Notes: a model not told the origin generated them from the letters alone. A stretch of 64,000 nucleotides of DNA from Adiantum capillus-veneris (GCA_014529385.2 CM043949.1:112983977-113047976), one strand, 5' to 3'. Counted from the stretch's first letter, positions 1-12,068 are shown. Program-made: numbers and translations.

Positions 1-1478
1 CATGTACTGAAAAGCAGAAAAACTTACGAAATATGTACTATGTACCTGCTTGGCTTGATGATATTGTCTTTGGGATATACGTAAATATTGTCCTTGACGT
101 ATATGTAGATATGGAGCCCTCCTTCCGGAATCCTTGCTTATCCTTCAAGTCAGCGACCATGCCCGGTCTTGCCCTTACTCGCTAGGTAACTTTGCCTTGG
201 TGGAGCCTTGTTCATTGTGAAAACATGATGGAAGTACCATCGTGCAGCTTATGATGGTGGTATATCGAAAGTAATTCCCACCACTCTGTGGCTTTGTCGA
301 GCAAAATGACGTACCCAAGGCCTATAAATATTTACCTTAAGGGCATAAAGAAAACGTAAACTAAGAAAACAGAAATAAAAAGAATTAGTCGGCCATGCCA
401 GCATCTGTACCATACCCATTGTAGGCATTGCATGTAATTTCTTGCATGCAATTGAATAACAGTACCAATTGGTAACAACCTACGGTGCATCATCATTCAC
501 GACGACCTTGATTGGACAAGAATAATTCTTGAAGCAAGAATTAACTTGTGCAAATATCTGGAATATCCCCTGCAATTGACATCATACATAAAACGAGAAA
601 ACCTTAAAAACATGAAACCTCATACCTGTGGATTAGTCTGAATCCTTGTGCTCTTGTTGAACCTTGGTCCAGTCAAACCATTAGCACATACCTTGGATCA
701 TCGTTGGAACATGCTATTGGGCAAGTATTTTCTGAAAAGTTGGCTAACACTTTGTGTTGCCCGTGCATGTAGTACTAGGCCAGTTACGGCTTTCAGTAAC
801 CACCCAAAACACCCTTTGATTTGCATTCCCTGCATGGCTCCGATTTTCCAATATCATTCTTGCACCTTGCATGCCCTGCCTGTCGCTAGGTAATTTCTGT
901 TCTCTGTCGACAATCGTAGACTCAACAAGTGCTTTGGAGTTGCCGTTTACGACCGTCCTTTGCTGAGGTCGGCGGAATTTGGACAATACTATGCGTTGAC
1001 AATCTTGTCAAAACATCGAAGAAGAGGATGGGGGAAGAGCACGGCCTATGGGCAGCCTCTCTTGAAGTCAAGCTGGGCGCCATGGCCGTGGGCTATGACC
1101 CTTAATTGGGTGTGGGTACCCCAAAATTAGGGTGCCCCAAAAACAAAAGGTCGAAATACCTTCTGCAGCCATGGCGGCCGACTGCGCAGGCGAACTCTTG
1201 ATCATCTTCGCCTCTGTGGTTATCTCCCGACCGTGCAGCAAGAGTGAAAGTTGATTTGCAGGCCAGCGCGCATCCGTAGATGCGTTCCATGCCCTGTAAG
1301 ATGCAGGTCGAAATTCGACCCCGCCTCCTGCTAAGCGGGCTTGCCCGCGGTGCGTATCGGCTTCCCCACCTCTCTCGGTTAGCCTCTAATCAAGGGTCGT
1401 GCCCGCCTTGTAGCAGGGTTTCCTCTACTCAAGGGGCCATGCCCACCTTCAACACGCCCTTCCACGGCCCTCCATTGA

Positions 1479-1481
<3 letters not shown>
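1..1481. other. No gene recognised
   Basis: No open frame here resembles a known protein and no repeat boundary could be fixed. The short open stretches at 648-986 on both strands lack domain-like composition. Confidence 0.4.

Positions 1482-1558
<77 letters not shown>
1482..1558. repeat. (GA)n microsatellite
   Basis: An uninterrupted GA dinucleotide run of about 77 bp. Arg-Glu or Ser-Leu open frames through it are artefacts of the repeat. It lies about 70 bp on the internal side of the LTR/primer-site candidate at 1630-1832, so it may belong to that element's leader. Confidence 0.95.
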
Positions 1559-1562
<4 letters not shown>

Positions 1563-1629
1563 AAAAACCATGCCTTGAGAAGTCCATCTTCCCCGCCATG
1601 GCTCCACCCTCCTTCCTCCTCTCCACCGT

Positions 1630-1832
1630 GCTTTGATACCAGTGAAAGGACAAGGGAACTGAACATGCTCACCACCCTGCCATGCCCTATATAGGCCCTT
1701 GGCCTTCTAAATATAGGGACCCCCTTGACTGCATGTCCATCTTGGCCCTTGGCCCTGGCCCTTGGCCCTAGCCCTTGGCCCAGACTTGTCCTACCCTTGT
1801 CCTGACACTTGATCTTTACAGGATCCCCAACA
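1630..1832 (-). mobile_element. Candidate short LTR (1643-1832) with primer binding site (1630-1641)
   Basis: Read on the minus strand, the segment begins TGTTGGGGATCC and ends TTTCA. One base later comes TGGTATCAAAGC, close to the initiator-tRNA-Met primer site TGGTATCAGAGC. TATA-like tracts (CTATATTTAG, CTATATAGGG) lie near 1690-1720, in a position suitable for a U3/R boundary. No partner LTR was found to the left, so this would be a truncated or very small (TRIM-like) element. The boundaries rest on motifs only. Confidence 0.35.
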
Positions 1833-2058
1833 AAACCCCTTATTCCTGATATGAGGTAATGAAAAGGTTTGGAAACCTGTCCAACATTGCTAAGTACTCC
1901 CTTGTTTCTCCTTGTATCAAATCAGTACTCAATATATTTTGAATCAACTATTTCTTCACTGGCAGTTCCTGTTTAGGTTGCATGAACTCTTCAAGTTGCT
2001 CTAAACGGCTTGAAGCATTTATATTCCCTGATATTTGCAACACTTCACTAATTTCTTT

Positions 2059-3938
2059 CTATTCCTCATCCAACAACAAGAATGACACTTCACCCTCATC
2101 ACTGGAACTCGACGTCGTGCTACTTTTTGAGTCTTCAGAACTATCATCACTGGTAGTTTCAGACTCATCATTCTCACTCACATCTTCAAGTGCCATAGAT
2201 TGTTTGGTAGTCATATCAAACACTCTCTTTTCACCCTTCTTACCATGCACACCAATTGTGCCCTTGCTCCAATCTTGCACGGAAGCAACAACACTCAACC
2301 AAGGTCGTTCCAGAATGAGAGGAAAGGCTCCCAGACTAGCTATCATAAGCCATAACCTTCATGTTAAAAACTTTGACTTCTAAATTCTTGATCATTCCCA
2401 AACATTTCACTTTGGCACGGTTTGCTAGTCGAATCTAAAACCCAGAGCTTCCACATGTAATGAGACCCAGTCTCTCGACACATGACTGTGTGATCACACA
2501 AACTTGAGCACCTCCATCAATGTAGGCTTCTCCCATGCCCACGCCTTTGTGCCAAGCGTTCACCACAGAACAGATGTCGGGTAACTCTCCCACAGACAGC
2601 ACTCTGACTTGTCCATGCTTCGGATCTTTTTCTGGATTCACTAATGACTTCCACTGTCTTTTAAGTTTGGGCACCATATTCATCAACTTTCCAAAAGTAC
2701 AATCCACTTTCCTCCCAATTAGGTCTTAAATTGTAAGTTGTTTGGCCTTCTCCCAAAGGTAAAGCTGCCACTTGAAATCATCTATGAGGCTTTCTCTTAT
2801 CTTGGCTTTCGCATCTTCACCCTCTTTCTCCTTCCCTTTCTTTCTACTAGGCCCTGGTGCTACATAGCCTTCCCTCTCTCTTTTGCCTACTGGCAGCACA
2901 TCTGCTTCTTTCTTTTCAACTCGCACAATGCCCACATCACCACCAGAGGTTGAGGCTTGATTTTCCTGTCCAATACTTTGATCTCCCCATATATCCAATG
3001 CATAATCATTAGCTCTGTTAGGAATCTGCTGAGGAAGTGGAAACATATCCCCTCCCATCCTTGTTGGCTTTGGACAATAAGTGCTGATGTGACCAAGCTC
3101 ACCACAATTATAACAAGTAGGAATGAACCTCCTCTGTGGCTCAAAACCACCTTGTCCACGACCTGCATTAGCATTAGGACGAGCTTCACATGCCTGAGCC
3201 ATCCCTCTACCAAGACGGTGACCACGACCACCTCCTCCAAGAACACTAAGTCACAATTCTTGCATCATGGTCATCATGTCTTGCATATTTTGTTGTAATT
3301 GTTCGGTAGTAGCAGCCCTTTGAACAGGTTGGCCTCCACCTTCTGCCTGATTGTCCTCCTTTTGGCCACCATTATTTTGTACAAGGACCGCTTTTTCATA
3401 TTCATTAAGTCTTTGAGCCTTCCATTCCTTCTCTCTGGCAATAGCGACTGCCTCCTCGAAGGTGACGGGTCATTTTAGTTCGACTTTGAACTTCAGACTT
3501 TCTTTTAGGTTGGCCACAAAACGGTCCTTCTTCAACATGGATGGAGGGATTTCATTCCCCAAAGCCCAGGCCCATTTATCCCATGACAAAATCATCAACA
3601 CTTTCATTAACCCTCTGAGTGTACCCCAGAATTTCATGCCAAACTTCATCAGGTACGTTGATGGATCGGTATTGTGCGAGGAAAGCTTGCTTTGCACGAT
3701 TGTAGTCCAAAACCACCCCTGGATTTTGTGCTTGCATCAACTCCTCAAAATTTTGTAACCAAACTTTTGCCTCATCCTTTAAACTATATTGCAGCAGTTG
3801 CAACAATATAGCTTGGTCTAGTATATTTCGCAGTAAGAAATTGACTTTCAAATTTTCAATAAACTTCTGTGCATTTTGATTAGGCAATCCATGAAACTGT
3901 GGGAACTCGTTTGCCATGTTTGATTGCCAAAAAAACAC
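2059..3938 (-). pseudogene. Ty3/gypsy gag-protease remnant
   Basis: Several minus-strand frames read in order as a retrotransposon Gag-protease polyprotein. A retrotransposon Gag core is at 3938-3576 (NEFPQFHGLPNQNAQKF onward, with the typical AKVWLQNF and FLAQYRSI segments). One canonical CCHC knuckle is near 3110-3075 (CYNCGELGHISTYC, CX2CX4HX4C), followed by a charged Lys/Glu linker. A retropepsin half-site is near 2510 (AYIDGGAQVCVI) and the downstream flap/C-terminal part near 2340 (FPLILERPWL). The active site is DGGA rather than DTGA or DSGA. Frameshifts and stops separate the pieces near 3570, 3250, 2720 and 2430, so no full protein can be made. No reverse transcriptase follows to the left. 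The element is older than the one at 27-36 kb and belongs to a different family. Confidence 0.88.
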
Positions 3939-5199
3939 TTACATGTGACCTCGAAAACTCAAGGGATGGCAATGGATCGCTCCAATACCTAATCCACCTC
4001 ACACTGGGTAACCCGACCCAGTGCTTGGCTTCACAAAACCTCACGACCCTCCAAAGGCTGCAATCCAACTATATGACTGCCTCAAGTGGTGTCCACAATT
4101 TGCACATACATAGACGATTGTCCATTAGGACCCATATCCCTTTTACATTCACTGCCTGCAGAATAGACATCTTTCACAGGAATTGGAGCATAGAAGCACT
4201 TGCTCCTCAGTGGGGGCACCAAAATGATGCTAGCATGCAAACAAGAAGGAAAACAAGAACCTCGATAGCCTTGCACACACCACACCATCGGAAGGAAACA
4301 CAATAAAGCTACGGAAAACACCTATGTCGAACACTTGTAAAGTTGGGATATTTCTCAAAACCTCCAAAAAAGCTAGTCTCTGTAAGCCAAAAAGATGTGC
4401 AGAGAATTGCAGCTATTAGAAAGGGGATTTTTTGGTTCTTATCCCAAGGAATTTTCTCTCTCCTCTTAGCCGACATGGTTCTCTCTTTGGGCACCTTTTA
4501 ATTGGTCCATTTTGGGCTTAATTTGGGTGGAAAATGGCTTGTCGGCCACTTTTTGACCAAGGAAAGTGGGGAAGGCAAGTCTCCAGAGGACCAAAAGCTT
4601 GGACAGGTGCTTGGGCAACATGTATGAACTGAGAATGGGCGCCCTCTCTCTCCCCCAACACCCAGGAGCCCCCATTAGCAAGGCAAGAGAGCTCCATTTG
4701 CTCCTTTGATACAACCTTAGGGGGTACCCACTCCCCCCCTTATACCCTCCAATTTCCACTTGCTCCCCCCTATGTGGGATTACTGCATTTCCACTTGGCA
4801 CCATACTCCCACCTCCCCACTTAAGCTTATGAATTTCCTGTTTTGGTCCCCGCACCAAGCAATCTTGGCGGAGGAGTGGAAGGTGAGTCCGAGCACCGAA
4901 TGCGACACTGCAAAGCCCGGCTCGGAGCTTATCACTTTGGCTATTTCTAGAATTCCTCGACCACACCTTTTCTAATTAAATCCATTAAATCGGTCCACTT
5001 GCCTTTCCTCGCATGCATCCACACCCACTTTCTAAGTAAGGAACTGCCCATTTTAAATGCATGTAACTCATGATGTATGAGTTCGATTCACCGGCTATCA
5101 AGCACGACCGAAAATAATCATTGAAAAATACAGTTTAGAAGTTTGACCAACCTGAAACTCTTGCAAATAATTAAATAGAACTAAGCCTTTATACATAAA
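3939..5199 (-). other. Probable leader/LTR remains of the gypsy element; PBS-like site at 4701-4715
   Basis: This non-coding stretch lies upstream (minus strand) of the decayed gag. At 4701-4715 the minus strand reads TTGTATCAAAGGAGC, a degenerate match to the tRNA-Met primer site, about 760 bp before the Gag start; a leader of that length is usual. An LTR would then lie to its right, but I could not define its ends. Confidence 0.3.
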
Positions 5200-6683
5200 T
5201 TTTACAAGAGCACTCTGAAAACTCAAAGCATTATGTACATCTATGTACTTGAGGCTAGTGAGCAAGCTTTTTAGCATGGATTAGGGACTTTATCTTCATC
5301 CAAAAAATTCTTGACAATGGCAAGTCCCTTGCTTTGACACGTGCGACAGATGCGCACATGGAAAGAACGATAACCATGTCCTTGCTCCCCACACTTAAAG
5401 CATTTATGGTCTTTATTATGAAAGACCTCTAATTCTTTGGGAGAGAGCTTATTTTTACCTTTGTAAGCTCCTTTCTCCTTGGCCTTGTTGTTGTTAGTGT
5501 TGGTGTTGCCTTGCGAAGAGTTTTGAGTATTGCTCTTTCCTTTAGCTTCATTTTGATCCTTGTTTTCCATGGGCTTGAAATTTCTTCTCTCCCCTTGTTG
5601 GAAATTGATCCTTGAAGCAACCATAGTGTGGTGGATGACTTCGGCGATAGTGCTAGGCCACTGTGAGTTGACATACTCGGTGATTTCTTCAGGTAATCCC
5701 GCACAAAATCATTGCTTTTGTTTGGCGAAGTCTATCCTTTGAAAGACTATAGATTTGTAATGTAAATCCCAAAACTTGTCTACATATTTTTGGATAGACT
5801 CGTTGAAGAGTAGCTTTAAACTCTACCATTTGGTAAGCACTTTGTCCTTTGCATTGCTTGCGAGAAATTTCTTAATGATAGAAACTCGTAGAGTTTTCCA
5901 TGTCTTTGAGGCCTCACCATTGCCACAAAGGCTATCCCACCATTTACGAGTAGATTTCTGGAAGTACATAGCTACATGGCATAGCCTGGAGGACTGCATG
6001 AAGCCCTCGTCTCCAAAGGCCGCATCAAATTGTTGAATGAAGGCCAATACTTTGTCGGTGGTAGCAAAGGTGCCATCATAGGTAACAAAAGAAATACTCT
6101 TTCCTCCCTCTTTGAATTTCTTGAGCTTTTGGGACCTTTGCCATGCAAGGTACATTTTGCAATGTCCTCTCCTCTTCTATTCTCTAGGAGAATAAGTATT
6201 GCTTTTGTCGGAAGAGGAGGAAGGTGAAGAAGAAGGAGAAGAGAGTGACCTCTTTCTTGCCTTTTTCTTCCTTTGTTTCCACTCTTCCCTTTCGGAGTGA
6301 CGAGGAGAAGGATTTGACCGTTTCCTCTTGGGAAGAGTTGGCGACCGTCTAGACCGCCTTCTTTGTGGAGCCACATCTTCAGAGGAACTTAGGGATTCAT
6401 TACTTTCTTGTTCTTTGGATTTGTGCTCTCGTATGGGAGAGAGTCTTCTTTTGGGGGTCTCATCAAGAGGCCTCCTAAGCTCTCTCTCCTCTTGGAGAGG
6501 AAGGGAAATCCCGTAAGCACGAAGTTATTGAGTAGCTTCGGCTTACAAAGCAGGGTTGCCCATACCTTGCTGCAACCTAGTAACAATATAATTGACAAAC
6601 ATGGGGGCATCATCATTAGCACCTTCATGTGCAAAATCAAAGTTATCAATGTTCATTCTACTATCTTGGTTATTGTCATCCAT
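5200..6683 (-). pseudogene. Ty3/gypsy gag remnant (family of the 48-kb element)
   Basis: The minus-strand Gag starts at 6683 (MDDNNQDSRMNIDNF) and runs through an Arg/Ser-rich basic region near 6400-6200. The Gag core is at 6155-5823 (KLKKFKEGGKSISFVTYDGTF, then RKWWDSL). A second block begins near 5790 (DKFWDLHYKSIVF) and a zinc-knuckle region lies near 5405-5360. The knuckle reads CFKCGEQGHGYRSF: the last cysteine is replaced by phenylalanine. Stops are present near 6565, 6180 and 5825. The protein is clearly paralogous to the plus-strand Gag starting at 50321. The leader continues beyond a solo LTR inserted seven bases upstream of the start codon. The element is dead. Confidence 0.88.
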
Positions 6684-6689
6684 GCTAAT

Positions 6690-8403
6690 TGTCATTAAAT
6701 CTAATATCTAACCAACCCAAATTATTTTCTCATATTAAACTGATCACTTAATGTGGGAGAATAAATGGAAACAAGGGTTAAGATATTGAGATGTGCTTAT
6801 AGATCTATCTCAACACGGGGCCAATGGTAAAGGTGCCCAAATGAGAGATGGTCTATCAAAGAGCAAGGCTAAACAATGGAGCATAAGACCTTAGGGTTAG
6901 CTTCATTACAGACCTCCAATAGTTAGCGTAAAAGTCCTTTGACCTTAGGTAAGCTAGGGCTGAGCTTGAGGTGGAAACCTGAGCCAAGCTTGAGGTGGGA
7001 ACCCGGCCCGAGCTTAAGGTGCTTGATGATTAAGGTGCTTGAGATGGTTGAGGTGCTTGAGGATTGAGATGCTTGAGATGGTTGTCATGCTTGAGATGCT
7101 AGGGTTGTACTTGAGGTGAGAACCCAACCCAAGTTTAAAGTGCTTAAGGACCAAGCTTGTGGTGGGAATTGAGCCTATGCATGAGGGGCTTGAGGTGTCA
7201 AAAGGTCAAGATTCAATTTCTACAAGGAGGGGGCGAGCCCTACAAGAGGGGGTATGAGAGAGAACACCCACACACTCACACAAGGCATGTATGGTACAAA
7301 GAAAGCAAAAGGGAAACTTGTCAAGTTCCTTCTCATGTTGTCCTTATGGTGTGCCTGAAGCCTATTGGTTGGCCACCCAAGGGGTCCAATGATAATTTGG
7401 AGATTTAATTAATTATCTTTGCATTTATCAAGTCCTTTCTCTCAAAGGGAGAAGGGGGACACTTGTCCCAAGGCTACCCTTGTTGCTTGGTATGACTCCT
7501 GCTTATGATTGGCTAGGACTGTAGGGGTCCAATGAGCTTCAAGCATGAGCTACAAGGGGGGGTCGACCCAAGCAAGCTAGGGGGTTGCTTAGGGGGTATA
7601 CTCACCCACACACACTCACAAACACTCTCATTGTGTGCTATGCAAAGTGCAAGAGCTCCCTCTCCTTCTCCAAGCAAGTAGAGATTGAGAGCCTACACCA
7701 ACAATCTTGGCTATGGAGTACAAATCTAACTAAGAGCCATGCTTCAATGCTTAAGATTGCCATCTTATCCTAATTCTTCATTACTATGCTATTAATGCTA
7801 GCAAGAAGTTTATGATAAATGAGGAACTAATTCTTTCTCCTATGAAATGTTTCTTCTTCCTCTTCCCTACCCTCATTCTTCATTACTATGCTAATAATGC
7901 TAGCAAGAAGTTTATGACAAGTGAGGAACTAATTCTTTCTCCTATGAAATGTTTCTTCTTCCTCTTCCCTACCCTCATTCCCTGCTAGCTCTCTCCACCT
8001 TCGAAGGTGTTTGAGGTCTTGGGATTGAGGCTTGGGATAGTTAAAGCTTTATTCAAAGTTTATGTTATGCTTGTGATGCATGAAGCTTTCCATCTTCATT
8101 GCATCACCTAGGTCACAAGAAACACAAAGATTGTATTGTAACAAGTCTCTCTTAATGGGAGAAATCATAATACAAATGCCTATTGGACGGGGGACAAGCT
8201 CCACATAAATCCGGTCCTCAACTGTTGTCATGTTCTCTAAATTCTCTCTCTTGCAAAAGTATTGTTCATGCCAAGTTAACTAATTGCTATGCGTATGTTG
8301 TTATCTTCAATTATGTTCACCCGCTATGCTCACAAAGTAATTTCTCAAAAGTAATCTCATTAATTTCCGCTGCTCTCAAGTTAAATAGACCAATTCCATT
8401 ACA
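6690..8403 (+). mobile_element. Solo LTR of gypsy family, inserted in the leader of a sister element
   Basis: The segment begins TGTCATTAAATC and ends CCATTACA. It aligns in the plus orientation with the 5' LTR at 48170-49917 along its whole length, sharing the starts (TGTCAT), the AAATTATTTTCTCATATTAA block, the CTTGAGGTG repeats and the ends (CCATTAYA). It is flanked by a perfect 5-bp direct repeat CTAAT at 6685-6689 and 8404-8408. Both flanks are leader sequence of the minus-strand gag element, so the LTR lies in the opposite orientation to its host element. No internal region is present, so it is a solo LTR formed by LTR-LTR recombination. Length is about 1.71 kb. Confidence 0.9.
7773..7976. 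repeat. Tandem duplication, ~102 bp x 2, inside the solo LTR
   Basis: The block starting ATTCTTCATTACTATGCT at 7773 is repeated at 7875 with only a few changes. The related LTR at 48.2 kb carries a single copy near 49370-49470, so the duplication arose in this copy or its immediate source. Confidence 0.9.
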
Positions 8404-8585
8404 CTAATTATACTTGTATGTTTACTTAGTTTATTCTCTTAGTTGCTACTCCTCTTAGCCTTTGAAAATAAGCACTTAAGTATCTATACCCCTGACTCGA
8501 ATTGGTTAATTATAGAGAGTTGTGGAGTGGGTCTAATATTGCAAAATTGTTGAGGACTAGCTCCTTTCAGACTTCTTATGCTCCA
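8404..8585 (-). other. Leader of the interrupted gypsy element
   Basis: On the minus strand this aligns with the leader upstream of the Gag start at 50321; shared blocks include ATTTTCAAAGG followed by GAGTAGCRACTAA, and GCAATRTTAGACCC. It is the continuation of the gag remnant at 5200-6683, displaced by the solo LTR. Confidence 0.75.
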
Positions 8586-9163
8586 AGTGTGACAGGGACC
8601 TAAGGTTGGCATTGATCTATAGAGGTGGGGAAGCCTGCAGGTTTGTAGCACATGGGTGAAGGGTGCACCATGGCAGCCCGCATTTGCCGATAAGTTAGGT
8701 ATTTTCTACCATTTTTTTCTGCAGGTGGTCACTTTGACATGGCAGGGGTCGATGTGTGTCAGTGATCATGCCTCTGTCCACAAGGTTAAGTGGTTCTCGG
8801 GAGAGTGGACATCAGAAGGAGAGTGCATTTTCAATCGGTCTAGACAATGATGCAATGGGAAGGTAAATTGATTTATGCCCCAATTTTCTCATGATGTACA
8901 TGCTAGTCTCAAAAGATAAGGTCTCTTTTATTGGTGAAAGACTGTTGGCTTTTGCTTTTTCTAGACACATGCAGCAATAAAATATATGGAAGTCTTGGCA
9001 TCATCTAAGTGCTATTAATATTGAGAATGATTTTCACAAGCGGATCTTTTTCGATTCACGGCAACCACCAAGGGTGGGTGCAATGTTGTGTTTCACAAGA
9101 AGATTTATAATTTTTCTCATGTAGGAAAACGGAGTCTTTTTTAGTGTTTTTCATACAATGCAT
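8586..9163. other. No gene recognised
   Basis: I see no convincing coding region, RNA gene or element boundary. The 5' end of the minus-strand gypsy element could lie here but no primer site was recognised. Confidence 0.4.
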
Positions 9164-9319
9164 AACATCATGAGCTTCTGCTCGGGAGGCACCCATACCT
9201 AGCTAGGTACGATTGGGGGTAGGGGACCACTGGCCCCCCCCCACCGGGCCGGCGGTCCGCTGCCCCCAATCGTACCTAGCTAGGTATGCGGTGCCTCCCT
9301 CACAAAAGCTCATGATGTT
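9164..9319. repeat. Long imperfect palindrome / fold-back (~75-bp stem)
   Basis: The left arm starts AACATCATGAGCTT at 9164 and is matched in reverse complement by AAGCTCATGATGTT ending at 9319. The arms stay paired through GGGAGGCACC, TACCTAGCTAGGTACG, ATTGGGGG and GGACC with only a handful of mismatches or single-base bulges. The small loop is C-rich, around 9237-9245. A 20-bp core, GCATACCTAGCTAGGTACGA, is preserved almost perfectly in both arms. It could be a fold-back MITE or a young hairpin RNA precursor. No clear target-site duplication was found. Confidence 0.9.
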
Positions 9320-10079
9320 TAGGTAAGTCGCAATGTGGGAATTATTGTGAGAATTTGTCCAAAACAACTTCTTGTGAATTTAGCGTGCCTGCTCAATTCC
9401 ATGGGGGCATTGGATCCGATGATGAACTTGTGTCTCGATGCTGGCTGTAATGTTTCTGTCCCGAAAGAAATGGAAGTACCTATGCAGTATTTGTTTTCTC
9501 CGAAACAAATCATTCTCAATCATTGACAACATCTGTTTCATGGAATCTTTGATTACTGTATACGTTTTTCGGCGTGGTGCTAATTGAAATATCGTGTATT
9601 TAATACGGAGGCTCATTAAGTTGTGAGTAAGACTTGCAATATTCTTTGCCTAGCTAAGACAACACTTGTTAATTTTCAAATGTTCTTTTAAGGAATTAGG
9701 AGATGAGGAAAACATGGTTCATTGTCTGCTAAATGTGTTAGAGTAAGCCCATCTTTTGCATACTAGTTGTGGATAAACATCCAATGTCTTCGGGGATACA
9801 ATACATGTTATCATGGAAGCTTCATTTGTATATGCCTGTGAGGCGTTTGAAGCTTTCTTAGTGGGGACAAGTCACTAAAGCAAAGAAAAACCTTACAAAA
9901 GAAAGCAAAGGAAGAACCATACAAGTTGAAACGCCGCATGCCGAAGCAGCCAAAGAGATTTCAGAAGCTTGCAATGGAGAGAATGCAAAGGAAGCTAGTA
10001 TCGAAAAATATACTATTCTCAACATAGGGGGCACAATTTGATGTTGATAATTACAAAAAGGGAGTTTGATTTATCTAAT
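9320..10079. other. 3' flank of the polyphenol oxidase gene; nothing else recognised
   Basis: This lies downstream of the minus-strand PPO stop codon. The open frame at 9380-9616 has no recognisable domain. No polyadenylation signal could be assigned with confidence. Confidence 0.4.
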
Positions 10080-12068
10080 CTAGTGGTATTGAATACTCAT
10101 CCCTCTTATGGTGATGCTACTAGCACTCATAGGGTCGTCAGTCTGTACTAGTATGGTGATGACTACCCATTCATCCTTTTGAAGACCAATCCTCTTGATG
10201 TTGTCCCCTATTTCAAGTATCACATTGGTGGTGAGGTGCTTGGAGTGGGCTGGCATGGGCACCAAGTTGGTAGAGCCCAAGTACTCTGCACTAACTATGG
10301 GGGTTGATGCATTAGCTTGTGGAAGATTTAAAAAGACTTGCAAGTGCACGAAAGTATCTTGCGTCACTTCCAAGCCTTGAATGCACAAGACCTCTTCTTC
10401 ATCGTCTCCCTTTTCGCTTTGGGGACGTTGCACAAGCGCAGTGAAATTCAATCCAAGTTCATACTTTGGTGAATCAAGACTTTGCTTGTCAAAGGGAACC
10501 ATTTCTTTTGCACCTTGCATCCTTGCATATTCGACTTGGCTCCCTTGTGAAACTGGCAAGGGTTCAAAGTTGAGCCATTGATTGTCTCCCTTGTGGGCCT
10601 TCTTGTATTCGATGCCAAGCTTTTCATAGTCAAGGGCATCCCTTACCTTCACCTTGACAAGATTGGAGTTCTCATCAAAGAACAAAAACTCTGCATCAAG
10701 GAAGTCTTTGTCTATGGGATTAGTGCGACGGCCACCTGGAATTGATTTCCACACCTCCCAAAGTCTATCCACATTGGTATGGTGGGCATAGAAGATGGGA
10801 TCGCGTGCCGCAGTTGTAAAAACACCCATGTCTCCTCGTAGTGTTGCTCTCGGATCTCCTGTCCAATAATGTATGCCACCATGTGCATTAAGTTCTAGGG
10901 TGCCTCCCAAGGGTGCATTATCAGCTGACACATTTGAGAAATCCGTTCCTGCACTGCACAACAATATCAAATTTTGTAAGGAGCATGCCTCTAAGTTGCA
11001 AATAAGTAATTAATAAAGCATTCATAAAATGGGAGTAACATCATGCTAAGACAAATTATGCTAATGGCCATGGACTATAAGCCATTACCCAATATGACAG
11101 TACATCTGGTGCTATGTCATGCTTTTTATCAGTTACTTTTTCAAATTATTGTGCCTTATATATAAACAACCATGCAAGTCTTTTTGTAACAATGTCTATT
11201 TTTGGCATAGTTGCATAAGTAACATATTACTGTTAGCTGAAAAGCCAATCAATGTTGTCATTAGAGGTATCTACCTGTAGGCACCACCCATAAACATGTC
11301 AGCAGTAGAGGCGGTAACCATGCTCTGGTACATGACATTCAGATTTTCCTGAATGACTTCAGAAGGGGAGAGAGTAGCGGCGGAACCGATGCGTAGCCGG
11401 ACAAGGGGTGCTGCTGAAGCGTTCAGGCCAAGATTGGCGTTCGCATCACGATTTCGGTCATACAGAGCGGAACCATTCACTGCAAATAAGGGAGGCAAAG
11501 AGTTGCCTCCATCTACTTGGTTGTCCCAATTCCAATAGAGAAGGGCAAAGCTAGGGTCACCAAGAAGGCTACCAAGAATGCGTTCATGAAAGTAGATATA
11601 CCATCTATGCCATGGAAGGAAGAGCCAAGAGAAGTGCACTTGCAATGTGATGTTAGTGTCCCTCTGTTTGTAAGCTCCATTGCAAAAGGCACAATGGATG
11701 TTGGCTTGCACAGCGAAGCTCCGCGGGTCATCGGATGGGAGAGCACGCATGAGCTGGTATGCACGGTTGTATTTTTCTATGTACTTTGCGGATGCCTTGT
11801 GTGCAGCACGCCGGATCTTTTTCTGGCGGATCGGATAGTCCTTGAAGGAGAATTCCTTGATGTTGTCTTGATTTGTAGGAGGAAGGCAGCAGTCGAGCAC
11901 TTGCTCCTCGCCAGGAAAGCCGGGCGAGGTGCCGATGGCGGGCTGGCAAAGAGATAGGTCCGGCACGACGATGGGGGCAGCATCAATCCAGATGCAGCTG
12001 TGGAGTGAGAGGGGGATTGATGCGAGAAGCAAGAGTAGCAGGTTGGGATGCGCTGTAAGAGGTGCCAT
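10080..12068 (-). CDS. PPO: Secreted-type polyphenol oxidase (catechol oxidase/tyrosinase family), two exons
   Basis: Exon 1 is 12068-11275 and exon 2 is 10953-10080, joining in frame to 555 residues. The family oxidises o-diphenols to quinones at a type-3 dicopper centre. The N-terminus (residues 1-30, with LLLLLLASIPL) is a secretory signal, unlike the plastid transit peptide of seed-plant enzymes. The CuA site shows HCAFCNGAY (H125, with the Cys-His thioether partner nearby), VHFSW (H145) and FLPWHRWYIYFHERI (H154). The CuB site shows HGGIHYWTGDP (H289, H293) and FYAHHTNVDRLW (H322-H323). A DWL-like segment follows (DFLDAEFLFFDEN) and a C-terminal beta-rich domain in the KFDV position reads HLQVFLN. 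All six copper-ligand positions are present and no stops interrupt, so the gene looks functional. The product is probably vacuolar or apoplastic (inference). Confidence 0.95.
10954..11274 (-). other. Intron of the polyphenol oxidase gene
   Basis: The 321-bp intron has donor CTACAG|GTAGATACC and acceptor TTGTTGTGCAG|TGCAGG. Splicing restores GGAY-S-AGTDFS in frame, immediately before the CuB domain. A second AG five bases downstream would shift the frame, so the first acceptor is preferred. Confidence 0.9.

Noticed and set aside
5080-5105. GAGTTCGATTCACCGG as a tRNA B box
   Set aside because: No matching A box, acceptor stem or cloverleaf could be made around it.
7020-7100. GCTTGAGATGGTTG-type repeats as a regulatory array
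   Set aside because: They are irregular repeats inside an LTR and also occur in the related LTR at 48.5-48.8 kb.
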